NCBI GenBank assembly: GCA_035633755.1
Contig: DASQEH010000095.1
Location: forward strand, 93,364 to 157,363
Source: DASQEH01 sp035633755
GTDB taxonomy: Bacteria > Actinomycetota > Actinomycetes > Propionibacteriales > Nocardioidaceae
DNA: 64,000 nt
Direction of reading: 5' to 3'
The translations under genes and the position numbers were made by a program. Positions within the stretch are counted from its first letter, which is position 1; each line of letters starts with the position of its first letter. Under the pieces are notes generated by a model that saw nothing but the letters and a program-made list of their open reading frames with translations, was not told the DNA's origin and did not search any database. Shown here piece after piece: positions 51,929 through 60,595 of this stretch.

Positions 51929-53250
51929 GCGGTGTGGTGTACACGCTCGGCGTCGTGCTGTTCCTGCTTGGGCTACTGCTGTCGATCGCCCTGCACGAGG
52001 TCGGCCACTTGGTGCCGGCCAAGAAGTTCGGCGTGAAGGTGACCCAGTACTTCGTCGGTTTCGGAAACACGGTGTGGTCGGTCAAGCGCGGCGAGACCGA
52101 GTACGGCATCAAAGCGCTTCCCCTGGGTGGCTACATCAGGATGCTAGGCATGCTGCCTCCCGCCAAGCGCGACGCTTTCGGGCGGGTCAAGGGGATCAAC
52201 AGCGGATTCTTCGGTCGCCTGATCGCCGACGCCAGAGCCGCGGAGTACGCAACGATCACTGCCGACGACGAGCCCCGGCTCTTCTACCGCCTGTCGTGGT
52301 GGAAGAAGATCATCGTGATGGCAGGCGGGCCGATGACGAACGTCGTGCTGGCCGTCATCTTGCTCGGTGGGGTCTTCATGGGAATCGGCGTGACAACGCC
52401 GACCCTCACGGTCAACGAGGTGTCGGACTGCGTCATCCCGGCCAGCGAGGGCTCACGGCCGTGTGTCGTCGCCCCCGATCCAGACGCCGATCCGGTCTCA
52501 CCCGCCCGCAAGGCCGGGCTCGAGGTCGGCGACGAAGTCGTGTCGTTCAACGGCGAGGCGATGAACGACTGGGAGGAGTTCTCCGCGGCGATCCGGGCCA
52601 ATGGATCCGAGGCCGCCACGATCGTGGTCGAGCGGGCGGGTCAGACCGTCACGCTGGAAGCCACCACCGCCGTGTCGCAGCGTCCCAGCCTCGACTCCGT
52701 CGATCCCGATGCGTTCGTGGATGTCGGCTTCTTGGGCGTGTCCCCCGAAGAGACGCGACAGCGTCAAGGGCCGGGCTACGTCGCCTCGACGATGTGGGAC
52801 TACACGCAGCGCACCGGTCAGGCTCTCCTCCACATGCCGGAGCGGATGGTCGGCGTCTTCAAGGCGGCGTTCGGCCTCGAGGAGCGCGATCCGGAGAGCC
52901 CCATGAGCGTGGTGGGCGCCAGTCGCATCGCCGGCGGCGTTGCCTCTGACGAGGCCATCAGCGTCACTGACCGGTGGGCGACACTGCTCTTGCTCCTGGG
53001 TGTGGTCAACCTGTTCGTGGCCTTGTTCAACTTCATCCCCTTGCTGCCTCTCGACGGCGGACACATCGCCGGAGCGTTGTTCGAGGCTGCCCGGCGGGGT
53101 CTCGCGCGAGTCCGCGGCCGCCCGGACCCCGGCTACGCCGACGTCGCGCAGTTGTTGCCCATCGCCTACACCGCAGCCAGCGTGTTGATCGTGATGAGTG
53201 TGTTGCTCGTCTGGGCCGACATCGTCAACCCCATCACCTTGAGCGGCTGA
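51925..53250 (+). CDS. rseP: Site-2 intramembrane zinc metalloprotease (RseP/Rip1 type)
   Basis: 441 aa. First helix with active-site HEVGH (His24, Glu25, His28), KALPLGGYIRMLGM, a PDZ domain around 190-250 (ARKAGLEVGDEVVSFNGEAM), and the last metal ligand in FIPLLPLDGGHIAGAL (about residue 376). Cleaves membrane anti-sigma factors and other membrane proteins. ATG 51925 overlaps the dxr stop; the upstream longer frame is inside dxr. Confidence 0.94.
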   Translation: MSGVVYTLGVVLFLLGLLLSIALHEVGHLVPAKKFGVKVTQYFVGFGNTVWSVKRGETEYGIKALPLGGYIRMLGMLPPAKRDAFGRVKGINSGFFGRLIADARAAEYATITADDEPRLFYRLSWWKKIIVMAGGPMTNVVLAVILLGGVFMGIGVTTPTLTVNEVSDCVIPASEGSRPCVVAPDPDADPVSPARKAGLEVGDEVVSFNGEAMNDWEEFSAAIRANGSEAATIVVERAGQTVTLEATTAVSQRPSLDSVDPDAFVDVGFLGVSPEETRQRQGPGYVASTMWDYTQRTGQALLHMPERMVGVFKAAFGLEERDPESPMSVVGASRIAGGVASDEAISVTDRWATLLLLLGVVNLFVALFNFIPLLPLDGGHIAGALFEAARRGLARVRGRPDPGYADVAQLLPIAYTAASVLIVMSVLLVWADIVNPITLSG

Positions 53251-53256
53251 GGAGCC

Positions 53257-54429
53257 ATGACCGCAATCTCGTTGGGAATGCCGCAAGCCCCACCCCCCGT
53301 CCTGGCGCCACGTCGCCCGACCCGCCAGATCCGAGTGGGCAAGGTGCTCGTCGGTGGAGACGCACCGATATCGGTGCAGTCGATGACGACCACGCTCACG
53401 GCCGACGTCAACACGACGCTCCAGCAGATCGCTGAGCTCACCGCGTCTGGGTGCGACATCGTCCGGGTGGCCTGCCCGAGCCAGGACGACGCCGACGCCC
53501 TGCCGCAGATCGCGTCACACTCCCAGATCCCGGTGATCGCCGACATACACTTCCAGCCGAAGTACGTCTTCGCCGCCATCGAGGCCGGATGTGCAGCGGT
53601 CCGGGTCAACCCCGGCAACATCCGCAAGTTCGACGACCAGGTCAAGCAGATCGCCGCGGCGGCGCGCGACCACGGGACCTCCATCCGCATCGGCGTCAAC
53701 GCCGGGTCGCTCGACCCTCGGCTGCTGAAGCGCTTCGGCAAGGCCACTCCCGAGGCGCTGGTCGAGTCAGCGGTCTGGGAGGCGTCCCTGTTCGAGGAGC
53801 ATGACTTCCACGACTTCAAGATCTCGGTGAAGCACAACGACCCAGTGGTCATGGTTCGCGCGTACGAGCTGCTGGCCGAGCGTGGCGACTGGCCTCTGCA
53901 CCTCGGGGTGACCGAGGCGGGCCCGGCGTTCCAGGGCACGATCAAGTCCGCTGTGGCCTTCGGGGCACTGCTGTCCAAGGGGATAGGCGACACCATCCGG
54001 GTGTCCTTGTCGGCGCCACCCGTGGAGGAGGTCAAGGTCGGGTTGCAGATCCTGGAGTCGCTCAACCTGCGACCTAGGCGTCTGGAGATTGTGTCGTGCC
54101 CGTCGTGCGGACGTGCTCAGGTGGATGTCTACAAGCTGGCCGACGAGGTCACCGCCGGACTCGAGGGCATGGAAGTACCGCTGCGCGTGGCCGTCATGGG
54201 CTGCGTGGTCAACGGTCCGGGAGAGGCGCGCGAGGCGGACCTGGGGGTCGCCTCCGGCAACGGCAAGGGCCAGATCTTCGTCAAAGGCGAGGTGATCAAG
54301 ACGGTGCCGGAGTCACTCATCGTCGAGACGCTCATCGAAGAAGCGTTGCGGCTGGCCGACGAGGTCGGCGCTGTCGACGATGAGGGTCGGGTTGCCAGCA
54401 CCGGCGGTCCTGTCGTCTCCGTGTCCTGA
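53257..54429 (+). CDS. ispG: 4-hydroxy-3-methylbut-2-enyl diphosphate synthase
   Basis: 390 aa. N-terminal TIM-barrel (VQSMTTTLTADVNTTLQQIA, ADIHFQPKYVFAAIEAGCA, VRVNPGNIRKFD) and C-terminal iron-sulfur domain with CPSCGRAQVD (two Cys about 280) and MGCVVNGPGEAREAD (third Cys about 315, ligand Glu nearby). Catalyses MEcPP to HMBPP with a [4Fe-4S] cluster. The TGA stop is followed in the same frame by the start-less RHH frame. Confidence 0.95.
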   Translation: MTAISLGMPQAPPPVLAPRRPTRQIRVGKVLVGGDAPISVQSMTTTLTADVNTTLQQIAELTASGCDIVRVACPSQDDADALPQIASHSQIPVIADIHFQPKYVFAAIEAGCAAVRVNPGNIRKFDDQVKQIAAAARDHGTSIRIGVNAGSLDPRLLKRFGKATPEALVESAVWEASLFEEHDFHDFKISVKHNDPVVMVRAYELLAERGDWPLHLGVTEAGPAFQGTIKSAVAFGALLSKGIGDTIRVSLSAPPVEEVKVGLQILESLNLRPRRLEIVSCPSCGRAQVDVYKLADEVTAGLEGMEVPLRVAVMGCVVNGPGEAREADLGVASGNGKGQIFVKGEVIKTVPESLIVETLIEEALRLADEVGAVDDEGRVASTGGPVVSVS

Positions 54430-54585
54430 TACCGGCCAGGGAAGGCGCAGTTCAACGTCTACCTCCCCCCGGAGCTGGTTCGACGTACCAAGCATCAGGC
54501 CATCGACGACGGCACCAGCTTGTCGACCCTGGCTGGACGGGCGCTCGTGGAGTACCTCGAGCGCCGGAAGGAGACCTCAACGTGA
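54430..54585 (+). pseudogene. Ribbon-helix-helix (CopG-like) ORF lacking a start codon
   Basis: Fifty-one sense codons in the ispG frame directly after its stop. The product reads KAQFNVYLPPELVRRTKHQA then IDDGTSLSTLAGRALVEYLE, a complete RHH DNA-binding domain. There is no ATG, GTG or TTG before the beta strand; the first is TTG at 54520, inside the domain. One base missing from the GGG at 54439-54441 would join it to a frame starting ATACCGGCCAGG at 54429, one base from ATG. It ends in a GTGA overlap with the VOC gene, so it was once, or still is, translationally coupled to it. Start loss, sequencing error or read-through of the ispG stop are all possible. Confidence 0.55.
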
Positions 54586-55343
54586 CAGCCATCGTTGTCC
54601 GCCCGATCAGGTTCACCGACTCGATCGCCGAGATGCGTCACTTCCTCGAGGTTCTGGGGATGCGTGCCCGCATCGAGTCCGAAAGCGGGACCTGGGTCGA
54701 CATGGTGGCAGGGGCTGGAATGGTCGCACTGCACTCCGCAGCCGAATCAACCACGGGAGCGACTGCGGGGGAGACAAGACTCAGCTTCGAAGCCGATGAT
54801 GTCGGCGCGCTTGCCTCGCGACTGCGTACTCACGACGTGGCTGACATCAGCGTTCACGACGAGGCGTACGGCGTGGTCTTGACATGCACCGATCCGCTCG
54901 GGGACCCGATCACCGTCGACGGCCGCAGCACCGACCTGTATGGGTACCGGATGCACCAACCTCGCCCGAACGGCCGCTGGCGCGTGATGCCCGTGCGCTT
55001 CACCTCACCACTCGGGCCCTACGGCGAGTTCCTTCAAGCCCTGGGTCTGGTGCGTCGAGGCAAGCCCAACGACTACTACGTCATCCACGCCGGGCCGGAC
55101 ACTACGGGCCAGGTAGGTCTTCATTACGTGTACGCGCACGACCTGCCCCTCGTCCCCGGACCTGCGGCTGTGCACCTCACGTTCGAGACCGACGAAGCGC
55201 TCGAGCCGGTGGCTGACCGACTGACAGGCCATGGCTACTCGGACGCGACCATCACGACCGAGAGCTTCGGGTCGATGCTGACGGTGACCGACCCGGACGG
55301 CAGACAATGCCAGGTGCACACACCTCCAGCCGCCGATGACTGA
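54582..55343 (+). CDS. Two-domain VOC (glyoxalase/bleomycin-resistance fold) protein
   Basis: 253 aa with two VOC-like halves: residues 1-115 (VRPIRFTDSIAEMRHFLEVL ... VVLTCTDPLGDPITVDG) and 130-250 (MPVRFTSPLGPYGEFLQALG ... LTVTDPDGRQCQVHTP). VOC proteins bind metal and catalyse isomerase or dioxygenase reactions, or sequester drugs. Start GTG 54582 overlaps the RHH frame; the MFS gene starts inside its last codons. This RHH-VOC-MFS layout suggests a small-molecule resistance or sensing unit, but no ligand is evident. Confidence 0.85.
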   Translation: MTAIVVRPIRFTDSIAEMRHFLEVLGMRARIESESGTWVDMVAGAGMVALHSAAESTTGATAGETRLSFEADDVGALASRLRTHDVADISVHDEAYGVVLTCTDPLGDPITVDGRSTDLYGYRMHQPRPNGRWRVMPVRFTSPLGPYGEFLQALGLVRRGKPNDYYVIHAGPDTTGQVGLHYVYAHDLPLVPGPAAVHLTFETDEALEPVADRLTGHGYSDATITTESFGSMLTVTDPDGRQCQVHTPPAADD

Positions 55344-56619
55344 GGCCCTGTCGACACGACTCGACGGTGAGGCGCGGCTGCGCGACGACCCGGACTTCCG
55401 GCGCTACTGGTGCGCGCGACTGTTGTCGGTGATCGGAACGATCATCAGTTACGTCGCCCTCCCCGTATTGGTCTACCGCATGAGCGGTTCTGCCATGCTC
55501 ACCGCTCTCGTTGCGGGTCTGGAAGCGGCGCCCTACCTCGTCTTCGGGCTGTTCGCCGGCGCCTTGTCGGACCGGTGGAACCGCAGGGTGGTGATGGTGG
55601 TCGCCGACGTCGTCGACGCTGCGGCCATCGCGTCGGTGCCCATGGCGTACTGGCTGGGAGTGTTGACCGTTCCGCACGTCCTGGTCGTCGCCTTCGTCGT
55701 CCCAGCCGTCGCCGTCTTCTTCGACGGAGCCAACTTCGGCGCGCTGCCTGTGCTCGTCGGTCGGGACAGGATCGCCCGCGCGAATGCGTCGGTGTTCGGA
55801 GCCGCAACCTCGGTAGAGATCGTGCTGCCATCGGTCGTCGGCGTGGGCCTGGCAGTCATGCACCCAGCCGCGATGCTGGCAGTCGACGCACTCAGCTATC
55901 TGGCGTCGGCCGTGCTGGTGGCGTCCATCTCCCGGCCGCTGCACGACGCGTCACGGCGACGAGTGCCACTCAGCCGCCGCGTGCTGTGGGACGACATTGT
56001 TGAAGGACTACGGTTCTTGATCACCCATGCTGGTGTGCGCACGATGACAATCGTCGGGGCTCTGCAGTGTCTGGCCGGGGGTGGATTCGTGGCCCTGATG
56101 GTTGTCTGGTGCGACCGGACGCTCGACATCGGCACGTCGGGGCTGCGCTTCGGGCTGGTGTACGGCTCGTGGAGCGTGGGCGGACTGGTGGCTGCGCTGG
56201 TGCTGCCAAGGCTGCTCCGCACGCTCACCCCTGCTCAAGTCACGCTGCGCGCGCTGCCCGTGTCGGCAGTGCTCGGTATCGTCACGAGCCTGACGTCGAC
56301 CTGGATCCTGGCCGCCCTTGGACTGTTCGCGTGGAGCTGCGCCTACACGATGGTCGTGGTCAACTCGATCTCCTACCGGCAGCAGGTCACGCCCGAACCG
56401 CTGCTGGGGCGGGTGAACACTGCGGGACGCATGTTGGCGTGGGGACTGGGCTGGACGCTCGGCGCCGTGGCCGGAGGTGTGCTGGGGAACATCCTCGGCA
56501 TCCGGCCCGCTCTCGTCATCATGGCCTCCATGAGCGTCGTGGCCGTAGCGGTCGCGTGGACCTCGCCACTGCGTCGTGCGGCCACTGAGCCAGCGGCGCC
56601 TTCGTCCGTGCGCACGTGA
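55336..56619 (+). CDS. MFS transporter (MFS_3/EntS-like)
   Basis: 427 aa, about 12 hydrophobic helices. FRRYWCARLLSVIGTIISYV at the start, the cytoplasmic loop FAGALSDRWNRRVVMVVADV after helix 2, and a central loop SRPLHDASRRRVPLSRRV. This subgroup exports drugs, siderophores or other small molecules. ATG 55336 overlaps the VOC gene by 8 nt, so they are probably co-translated. Confidence 0.9.
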   Translation: MTEALSTRLDGEARLRDDPDFRRYWCARLLSVIGTIISYVALPVLVYRMSGSAMLTALVAGLEAAPYLVFGLFAGALSDRWNRRVVMVVADVVDAAAIASVPMAYWLGVLTVPHVLVVAFVVPAVAVFFDGANFGALPVLVGRDRIARANASVFGAATSVEIVLPSVVGVGLAVMHPAAMLAVDALSYLASAVLVASISRPLHDASRRRVPLSRRVLWDDIVEGLRFLITHAGVRTMTIVGALQCLAGGGFVALMVVWCDRTLDIGTSGLRFGLVYGSWSVGGLVAALVLPRLLRTLTPAQVTLRALPVSAVLGIVTSLTSTWILAALGLFAWSCAYTMVVVNSISYRQQVTPEPLLGRVNTAGRMLAWGLGWTLGAVAGGVLGNILGIRPALVIMASMSVVAVAVAWTSPLRRAATEPAAPSSVRT

Positions 56620-56671
56620 CGGCGTTGGCCGATCGGCTGACAACACGATCGAGACGCTATTGACTTTCCTC

Positions 56672-58018
56672 ATGGCGAACCTGGTCCACGCTCGAAAACG
56701 ACGCTGGCATGCCGCCTCAGCCATGGCAGCGTTGTGCCTGCTGGTCGCGGGGTGCAGCGTCGACCCGGACGACCATGCTGTCGGTGGAGGCGGCGAGCGG
56801 GCCGCCAGCTCGCTCGCCGAGTCGCCGGACGCTGTCACCGGGAAGGCGACCAAGAACCGGGATGCTGTCGCCGGTGCCGGTGCCGGCGCCGGTGCCGGTG
56901 CCGGTGCCGGTGCTGGTGGTACGGGCACCGGTACAGGTGCTGGTGCGTTGAGCACGAGGCCCCGTTTTCCGGCCCTCGATGTGAAGGTCGTGATGAGAGA
57001 CCTCGACATCCCATGGGACGTAGCAGTCCTGCCGAGCGGCTCATGGCTCGTGACCGAGCGCGACCGGCTGCGCATCTCGCTGCGGCGACCCGACGGCACC
57101 CGCAAAGTCCTGGCCGAACGCCCATCCGGGTTCTGGGCTTCCGGTGAAACAGGGCTGATGTCGATCGCCGTTGACCCACAAGTCAGGGACAACGGCCGGT
57201 TCTACACCTGCACAGGGTTCCGTGCCGCCGGCGGTCCTGAGGTCCGCGTGGTGACATGGCGGCTCAACGACACACGAACGGCAGCTCGCCGCGTCGGGCC
57301 TCTGCTCAGCGGCATCCAGGCTACGTCTGGGCGACACGGCGGCTGTCGCATCCGGTTCGATCCGGCGGGAGCGATGTGGGTGGGGACCGGAGACGCGGCG
57401 GTCGGGACGAACGCACAGGACCTGACCAGCCTTAACGGGAAGGTGCTCCGGCTCAACCGCTTCACCGGCAGGCCCTGGCCGACGAACCCGTGGCCGAACG
57501 CGGCGAGCCGCCACAAGCGCTTCATCTACACCTACGGGCACCGCAACGTCCAAGGGCTCGCCTGGCGGCCAGGTGACACCATGTGGAGTGTCGAGCACGG
57601 CACCTACCGCGACGACGAGGTCAACCGCGACATCCGCGGGGGCAACTATGGGTGGGATCCCGGACCCAGCTATGACGAGTCGACACCGATGACTGACCAC
57701 TCCCTTCCCGGCCGGCAGATCCGAGCCCGCTGGCGCTCCGGCGACCCGACCATCGCCACGTCCGGCGCCTCGTGGGTCGCAGGCGCCCAGTGGGGGCAGT
57801 ACCGCGGAACTCTGGCTGTAGGAGCGCTGGCCGGTGAGCGGCTGCTGTTCCTGCGCTTCGGCGTCGACAACAGCTTGGTTGGGGTGAGGACTCCACCCGT
57901 GCTCGCCGGCGACTACGGCCGGTTGCGCTCGGTCGTCCAGACTGAGACCGGTGCGCTCCTTGTGACGACGGGCAACGGCGCAGGCAACGACGTGGTACTC
58001 AAGGTGACGCCTCGCTGA
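56672..58018 (+). CDS. PQQ-dependent sugar dehydrogenase-like lipoprotein (beta-propeller)
   Basis: 448 aa. N-terminal lipobox LLVAGC (Cys28), then a low-complexity linker of Ala-Gly and Gly-Thr dipeptides encoded by the hexamer repeat at 56870-56917. From about 110 a six-bladed soluble-glucose-dehydrogenase-like propeller follows: DIPWDVAVLPSGSWLVTERD, GLMSIAVDPQVRDNGRFYTC, YGHRNVQGLAWRPGDTMWSV, EHGTYRDDEVN and GGNYGWDPGPSYDE. The family oxidises sugars at the cell surface with PQQ, but many actinobacterial members are untested. ATG 56672 puts the signal sequence at the N-terminus; no clear ribosome site. Confidence 0.85.
   Translation: MANLVHARKRRWHAASAMAALCLLVAGCSVDPDDHAVGGGGERAASSLAESPDAVTGKATKNRDAVAGAGAGAGAGAGAGAGGTGTGTGAGALSTRPRFPALDVKVVMRDLDIPWDVAVLPSGSWLVTERDRLRISLRRPDGTRKVLAERPSGFWASGETGLMSIAVDPQVRDNGRFYTCTGFRAAGGPEVRVVTWRLNDTRTAARRVGPLLSGIQATSGRHGGCRIRFDPAGAMWVGTGDAAVGTNAQDLTSLNGKVLRLNRFTGRPWPTNPWPNAASRHKRFIYTYGHRNVQGLAWRPGDTMWSVEHGTYRDDEVNRDIRGGNYGWDPGPSYDESTPMTDHSLPGRQIRARWRSGDPTIATSGASWVAGAQWGQYRGTLAVGALAGERLLFLRFGVDNSLVGVRTPPVLAGDYGRLRSVVQTETGALLVTTGNGAGNDVVLKVTPR
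56870..56917 (+). repeat. In-frame hexanucleotide repeat (GCCGGT)8
   Basis: Eight GCCGGT units with one GCCGGC and one GCTGGT, encoding an Ala-Gly linker between lipid anchor and catalytic domain. Six-base steps keep the frame, so slippage would change linker length, not expression. Confidence 0.9.
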
Positions 58019-58026
58019 AGCAGGGC

Positions 58027-58053
58027 GACGCCGCTCATGACCCCGACGGCGTC
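58027..58053. terminator. Hairpin between convergent genes
   Basis: GACGCCG/CGGCGTC with a 13-nt loop, 8 nt after the sugar dehydrogenase stop in the 129-bp convergent gap. No U-tract; may serve either strand. Confidence 0.4.
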
Positions 58054-58147
58054 AGCATCTGTCGCGGGCACTTCCTGGCGCTCGGCGTGCGGCGCCATCC
58101 GCCGACTCAGCTCCTGCGTGATCGGGCGTCATGAAGAGGCTCGACGA

Positions 58148-58993
58148 TCAGAACAGGATGGTTGCGAACCGACACCGCTCGGTGAACCCGACCCGGCTGT
58201 AGGCACGGCGTGCAGGCTCGTTGTGCTCGTTGACATACAGCGACACCACGGGCGCGTAGTCGCGCAACGCAATGGCGCAGACCGCGGCAACACCCGGCGC
58301 GGACATCCCTTGTCCGCGATGGCGGGGATTGACCCAGACGCTCTGTACCTGGCACGCGTCCGGTGTGACGGCCTGAAGCTCGGCCTTGAAGACGACCTCA
58401 CCGTCCTGGATGTGGGCGAACGCGTAGCCCTTCGAGATCAGCTGCGCAACGCGCGCCCGATACAGAGCTGCGCCGCCTTGAAGCTCCGGTGAGACGCCGA
58501 GCTCCTCGGTGTACATCGTGACGCAGGCCGGGTACAGCAGGTCGAGCTCATGCGGCCGGACCCGTCGCACGTGCGGCGACGGCGCCACCTTCGGCTCGCC
58601 CGTCAGCACGAGAAACGGCTGTCGCGGGCGGATGGAACGGGCCGGACCCCAGTCGTCCTCCAGCAGCCGCCACAGTGCCGCCACCTCTGCGTCCGGCCCC
58701 ATGATGGAGCCACACCGGCGCCCCTGTTCGAGGGCGCGATGGGCGAACGCCTCGACGGCAGCCGCTGTGGCCTGCACCGGGGTCAGGTTTGCGGCGGCGT
58801 GGCAGATGGACACCAGGCCGCGCCCTTCCTCGTAGCCCCAGATCTCGCCTCCGAGCCAACGCGGCTCCAAGTTCGTCGTGCGGACACGATGGTCCACGAA
58901 GACGTTGGTGATCGGGTCCGCCGCAAGAAGCTGCCGCACAGCGGCAAGGTCGGCAGGGCCGAGTACCCGGACACGTCGGGTCCGTACGGTCAT
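58148..58993 (-). CDS. GNAT acetyltransferase with DUF4081 N-terminal domain
   Basis: 281 aa. N-terminal domain to about 140 (VRVLGPADLAAVRQLLAADP, NVFVDHRV, EPRWLGGEIWGYEEG) followed by a GNAT domain with the acetyl-CoA loop VWVNPRHRGQGMSAPGVAAV and YVNEHNEPARRAYSRVGF. The family is conserved in actinobacteria between the ispG and proS region, but its substrate is unknown. ATG 58993 is the first in frame and fits family length. Confidence 0.88.
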   Translation of the reverse strand: MTVRTRRVRVLGPADLAAVRQLLAADPITNVFVDHRVRTTNLEPRWLGGEIWGYEEGRGLVSICHAAANLTPVQATAAAVEAFAHRALEQGRRCGSIMGPDAEVAALWRLLEDDWGPARSIRPRQPFLVLTGEPKVAPSPHVRRVRPHELDLLYPACVTMYTEELGVSPELQGGAALYRARVAQLISKGYAFAHIQDGEVVFKAELQAVTPDACQVQSVWVNPRHRGQGMSAPGVAAVCAIALRDYAPVVSLYVNEHNEPARRAYSRVGFTERCRFATILF

Positions 58994-59058
58994 CGACTCA
59001 CCTCCCTGGGCGCAGCCTACGCGTCACCGATGCCCCGTGAATGCGATGCTTGACCTCG

Positions 59059-60426
59059 ATGACAGACGACAACCTGCCGGCGCCCTTGGTGCGCGGCCGC
59101 TCCGTGGGGCGACCGCCACGAAGGATCCAGTGGCTGGCGGCCTTTGTCGCCGCCGTGGCGCTGGCCGGATGCAGCTCGTCGACCGACACCGCGGACCCAC
59201 CGCCAGCGCGAACGTCGTCCGATGCGCGCTCCTCGGACGCGTCGTCCAGCTCCCCGGCCACGGATCCGGATACCGAACCACCCACCGAGCCACCGACGTC
59301 TGGCGGCGGCACCTCGACCGAGCCGCCGGCATCAGGCGGCGCGACCTCGACCGAGCCGAGCACGCCGTCGACCACTCCTGGCGGCAAGCCTCGCACCGTC
59401 ACCATGGTCATGAACGGCGACATGCTGCTTCATGAAGGGCTATGGGCGACTGCGCAGATCGATGCCGACCGCACCGGCCGCGGCGCGATGGACTTCCGTC
59501 CCCTGCTGGCCGACATGCGTCCAGTGCTGAAGTCGGCAGACCTGGCGATCTGCCATCTCGAAACGCCGCTTGCTCCCCGTGGAGGGCCCTACTTGGGCTA
59601 TCCGGTCTTCGCGGCCCCACCGCAGATCGTTCCTGCTCTCGACTGGGCGGGATACGACGCGTGCACCACCGCCTCGAACCACAGCCTCGACCAAGGCTTC
59701 GACGGGCTGCGTCGCACCTTGTCAGTGCTGAAGGGCGCCGGAATCGACTACGCCGGGACGGCTACGACCCAGAAGGCCGCGCAGACACCGGTTGTCCTCG
59801 ATGTGGCCGGGGTCAAGGTGGGGCTGATCTCCGAGACATACGGCACCAACGGGATACCGCTGCCCTCCGAGCAGCCGTGGTCGGTGCCGATCATCAATAC
59901 CGACCGGATCGAGCGACGCGCGGCAGCGGCAAAGCAATCGGGAGCCGACGTCGTCCTGGTGGCCCTGCACTGGGGCCTGGAGTACCAGCACCAGCCGGTG
60001 GCCGAGCAGGTCGACGTGGCCGAGCGGCTCACCAGGAGCGACGACATCGACTTCATCTACGGTCACCATGCTCATGTCGTCCAGCCGTACGACCGCGTCA
60101 ATGGCACCTGGGTGGTCTACGGCCTCGGCAATGCGGTGGCCCAGCAGGACACGGCTGTCGAGGGTGTGTACGACGGCAACACCTGCCGAGTCACGTTCGT
60201 CGAGCGACCCGACGGAACCTTCGAGGTCGACAAGCTCGAGTACATACCCACGATGATCACTCCGTTCGACGGCGTGCACCCGATGCGGTACCTCAACGTG
60301 CCCGACGCCCTACGAGACGGCTCGCACGCCGCGATCCGCCCGCAGCTTTCGGCGACCAGGCAGCGGGTCTCCGACGTGGTGAACTCGCTGGGAGCGTCCA
60401 AGCGCGGGGTGGTCCAAGGTCGCTAG
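59059..60426 (+). CDS. CapA-family lipoprotein (poly-gamma-glutamate/metallophosphatase fold)
   Basis: 456 aa. Signal anchor with lipobox ALAGC (Cys38), Ser/Thr/Pro-rich linker to about 110, then a CapA metallophosphatase-like domain: MVMNGDMLLHEGLW, AICHLETPLAP, ACTTASNHSLDQGFDGLRRT, VVLVALHWGLEYQHQPVAEQ and FIYGHHAHVVQPYDRVNGTW. The Asp/Asn/His set for a two-metal site is intact. CapA acts in poly-gamma-glutamate export, but distant members are untested. ATG 59059 is used; ATG 59041 six codons earlier is possible. Confidence 0.87.
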   Translation: MTDDNLPAPLVRGRSVGRPPRRIQWLAAFVAAVALAGCSSSTDTADPPPARTSSDARSSDASSSSPATDPDTEPPTEPPTSGGGTSTEPPASGGATSTEPSTPSTTPGGKPRTVTMVMNGDMLLHEGLWATAQIDADRTGRGAMDFRPLLADMRPVLKSADLAICHLETPLAPRGGPYLGYPVFAAPPQIVPALDWAGYDACTTASNHSLDQGFDGLRRTLSVLKGAGIDYAGTATTQKAAQTPVVLDVAGVKVGLISETYGTNGIPLPSEQPWSVPIINTDRIERRAAAAKQSGADVVLVALHWGLEYQHQPVAEQVDVAERLTRSDDIDFIYGHHAHVVQPYDRVNGTWVVYGLGNAVAQQDTAVEGVYDGNTCRVTFVERPDGTFEVDKLEYIPTMITPFDGVHPMRYLNVPDALRDGSHAAIRPQLSATRQRVSDVVNSLGASKRGVVQGR

Positions 60427-60557
60427 CCGGTCGCCGTCGCGCGCCGGTCCCGGCGGGTAGGAGCGTCGCTCCGCCATGAGCGGGGAGGTCCGTGCACCCC
60501 GCACGCGGCCCGGCCCTCACCACGCGAAACCCGGATGATCCCTGATCACCCTCCCGA

Positions 60558-60563
60558 TATCCT
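60558..60563 (+). promoter_or_regulatory. proS -10 candidate
   Basis: TATCCT (TAnnnT), about 33 nt before the proS GTG in the 169-bp gap 60427-60595. No good -35. The gap also has GGAGC-GTC-GCTCC (about 60461-60473), which may end the CapA message. Weak evidence. Confidence 0.3.
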
Positions 60564-60595
60564 CAACTTCCCCGGCCCCCACGAAGGAGCTCGCC

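Noticed and set aside
19500..60595. tRNA or other structural RNA genes in intergenic gaps
   Set aside because: No T-loop/CCA-like or other recognisable RNA gene signature was seen in any gap of the window.
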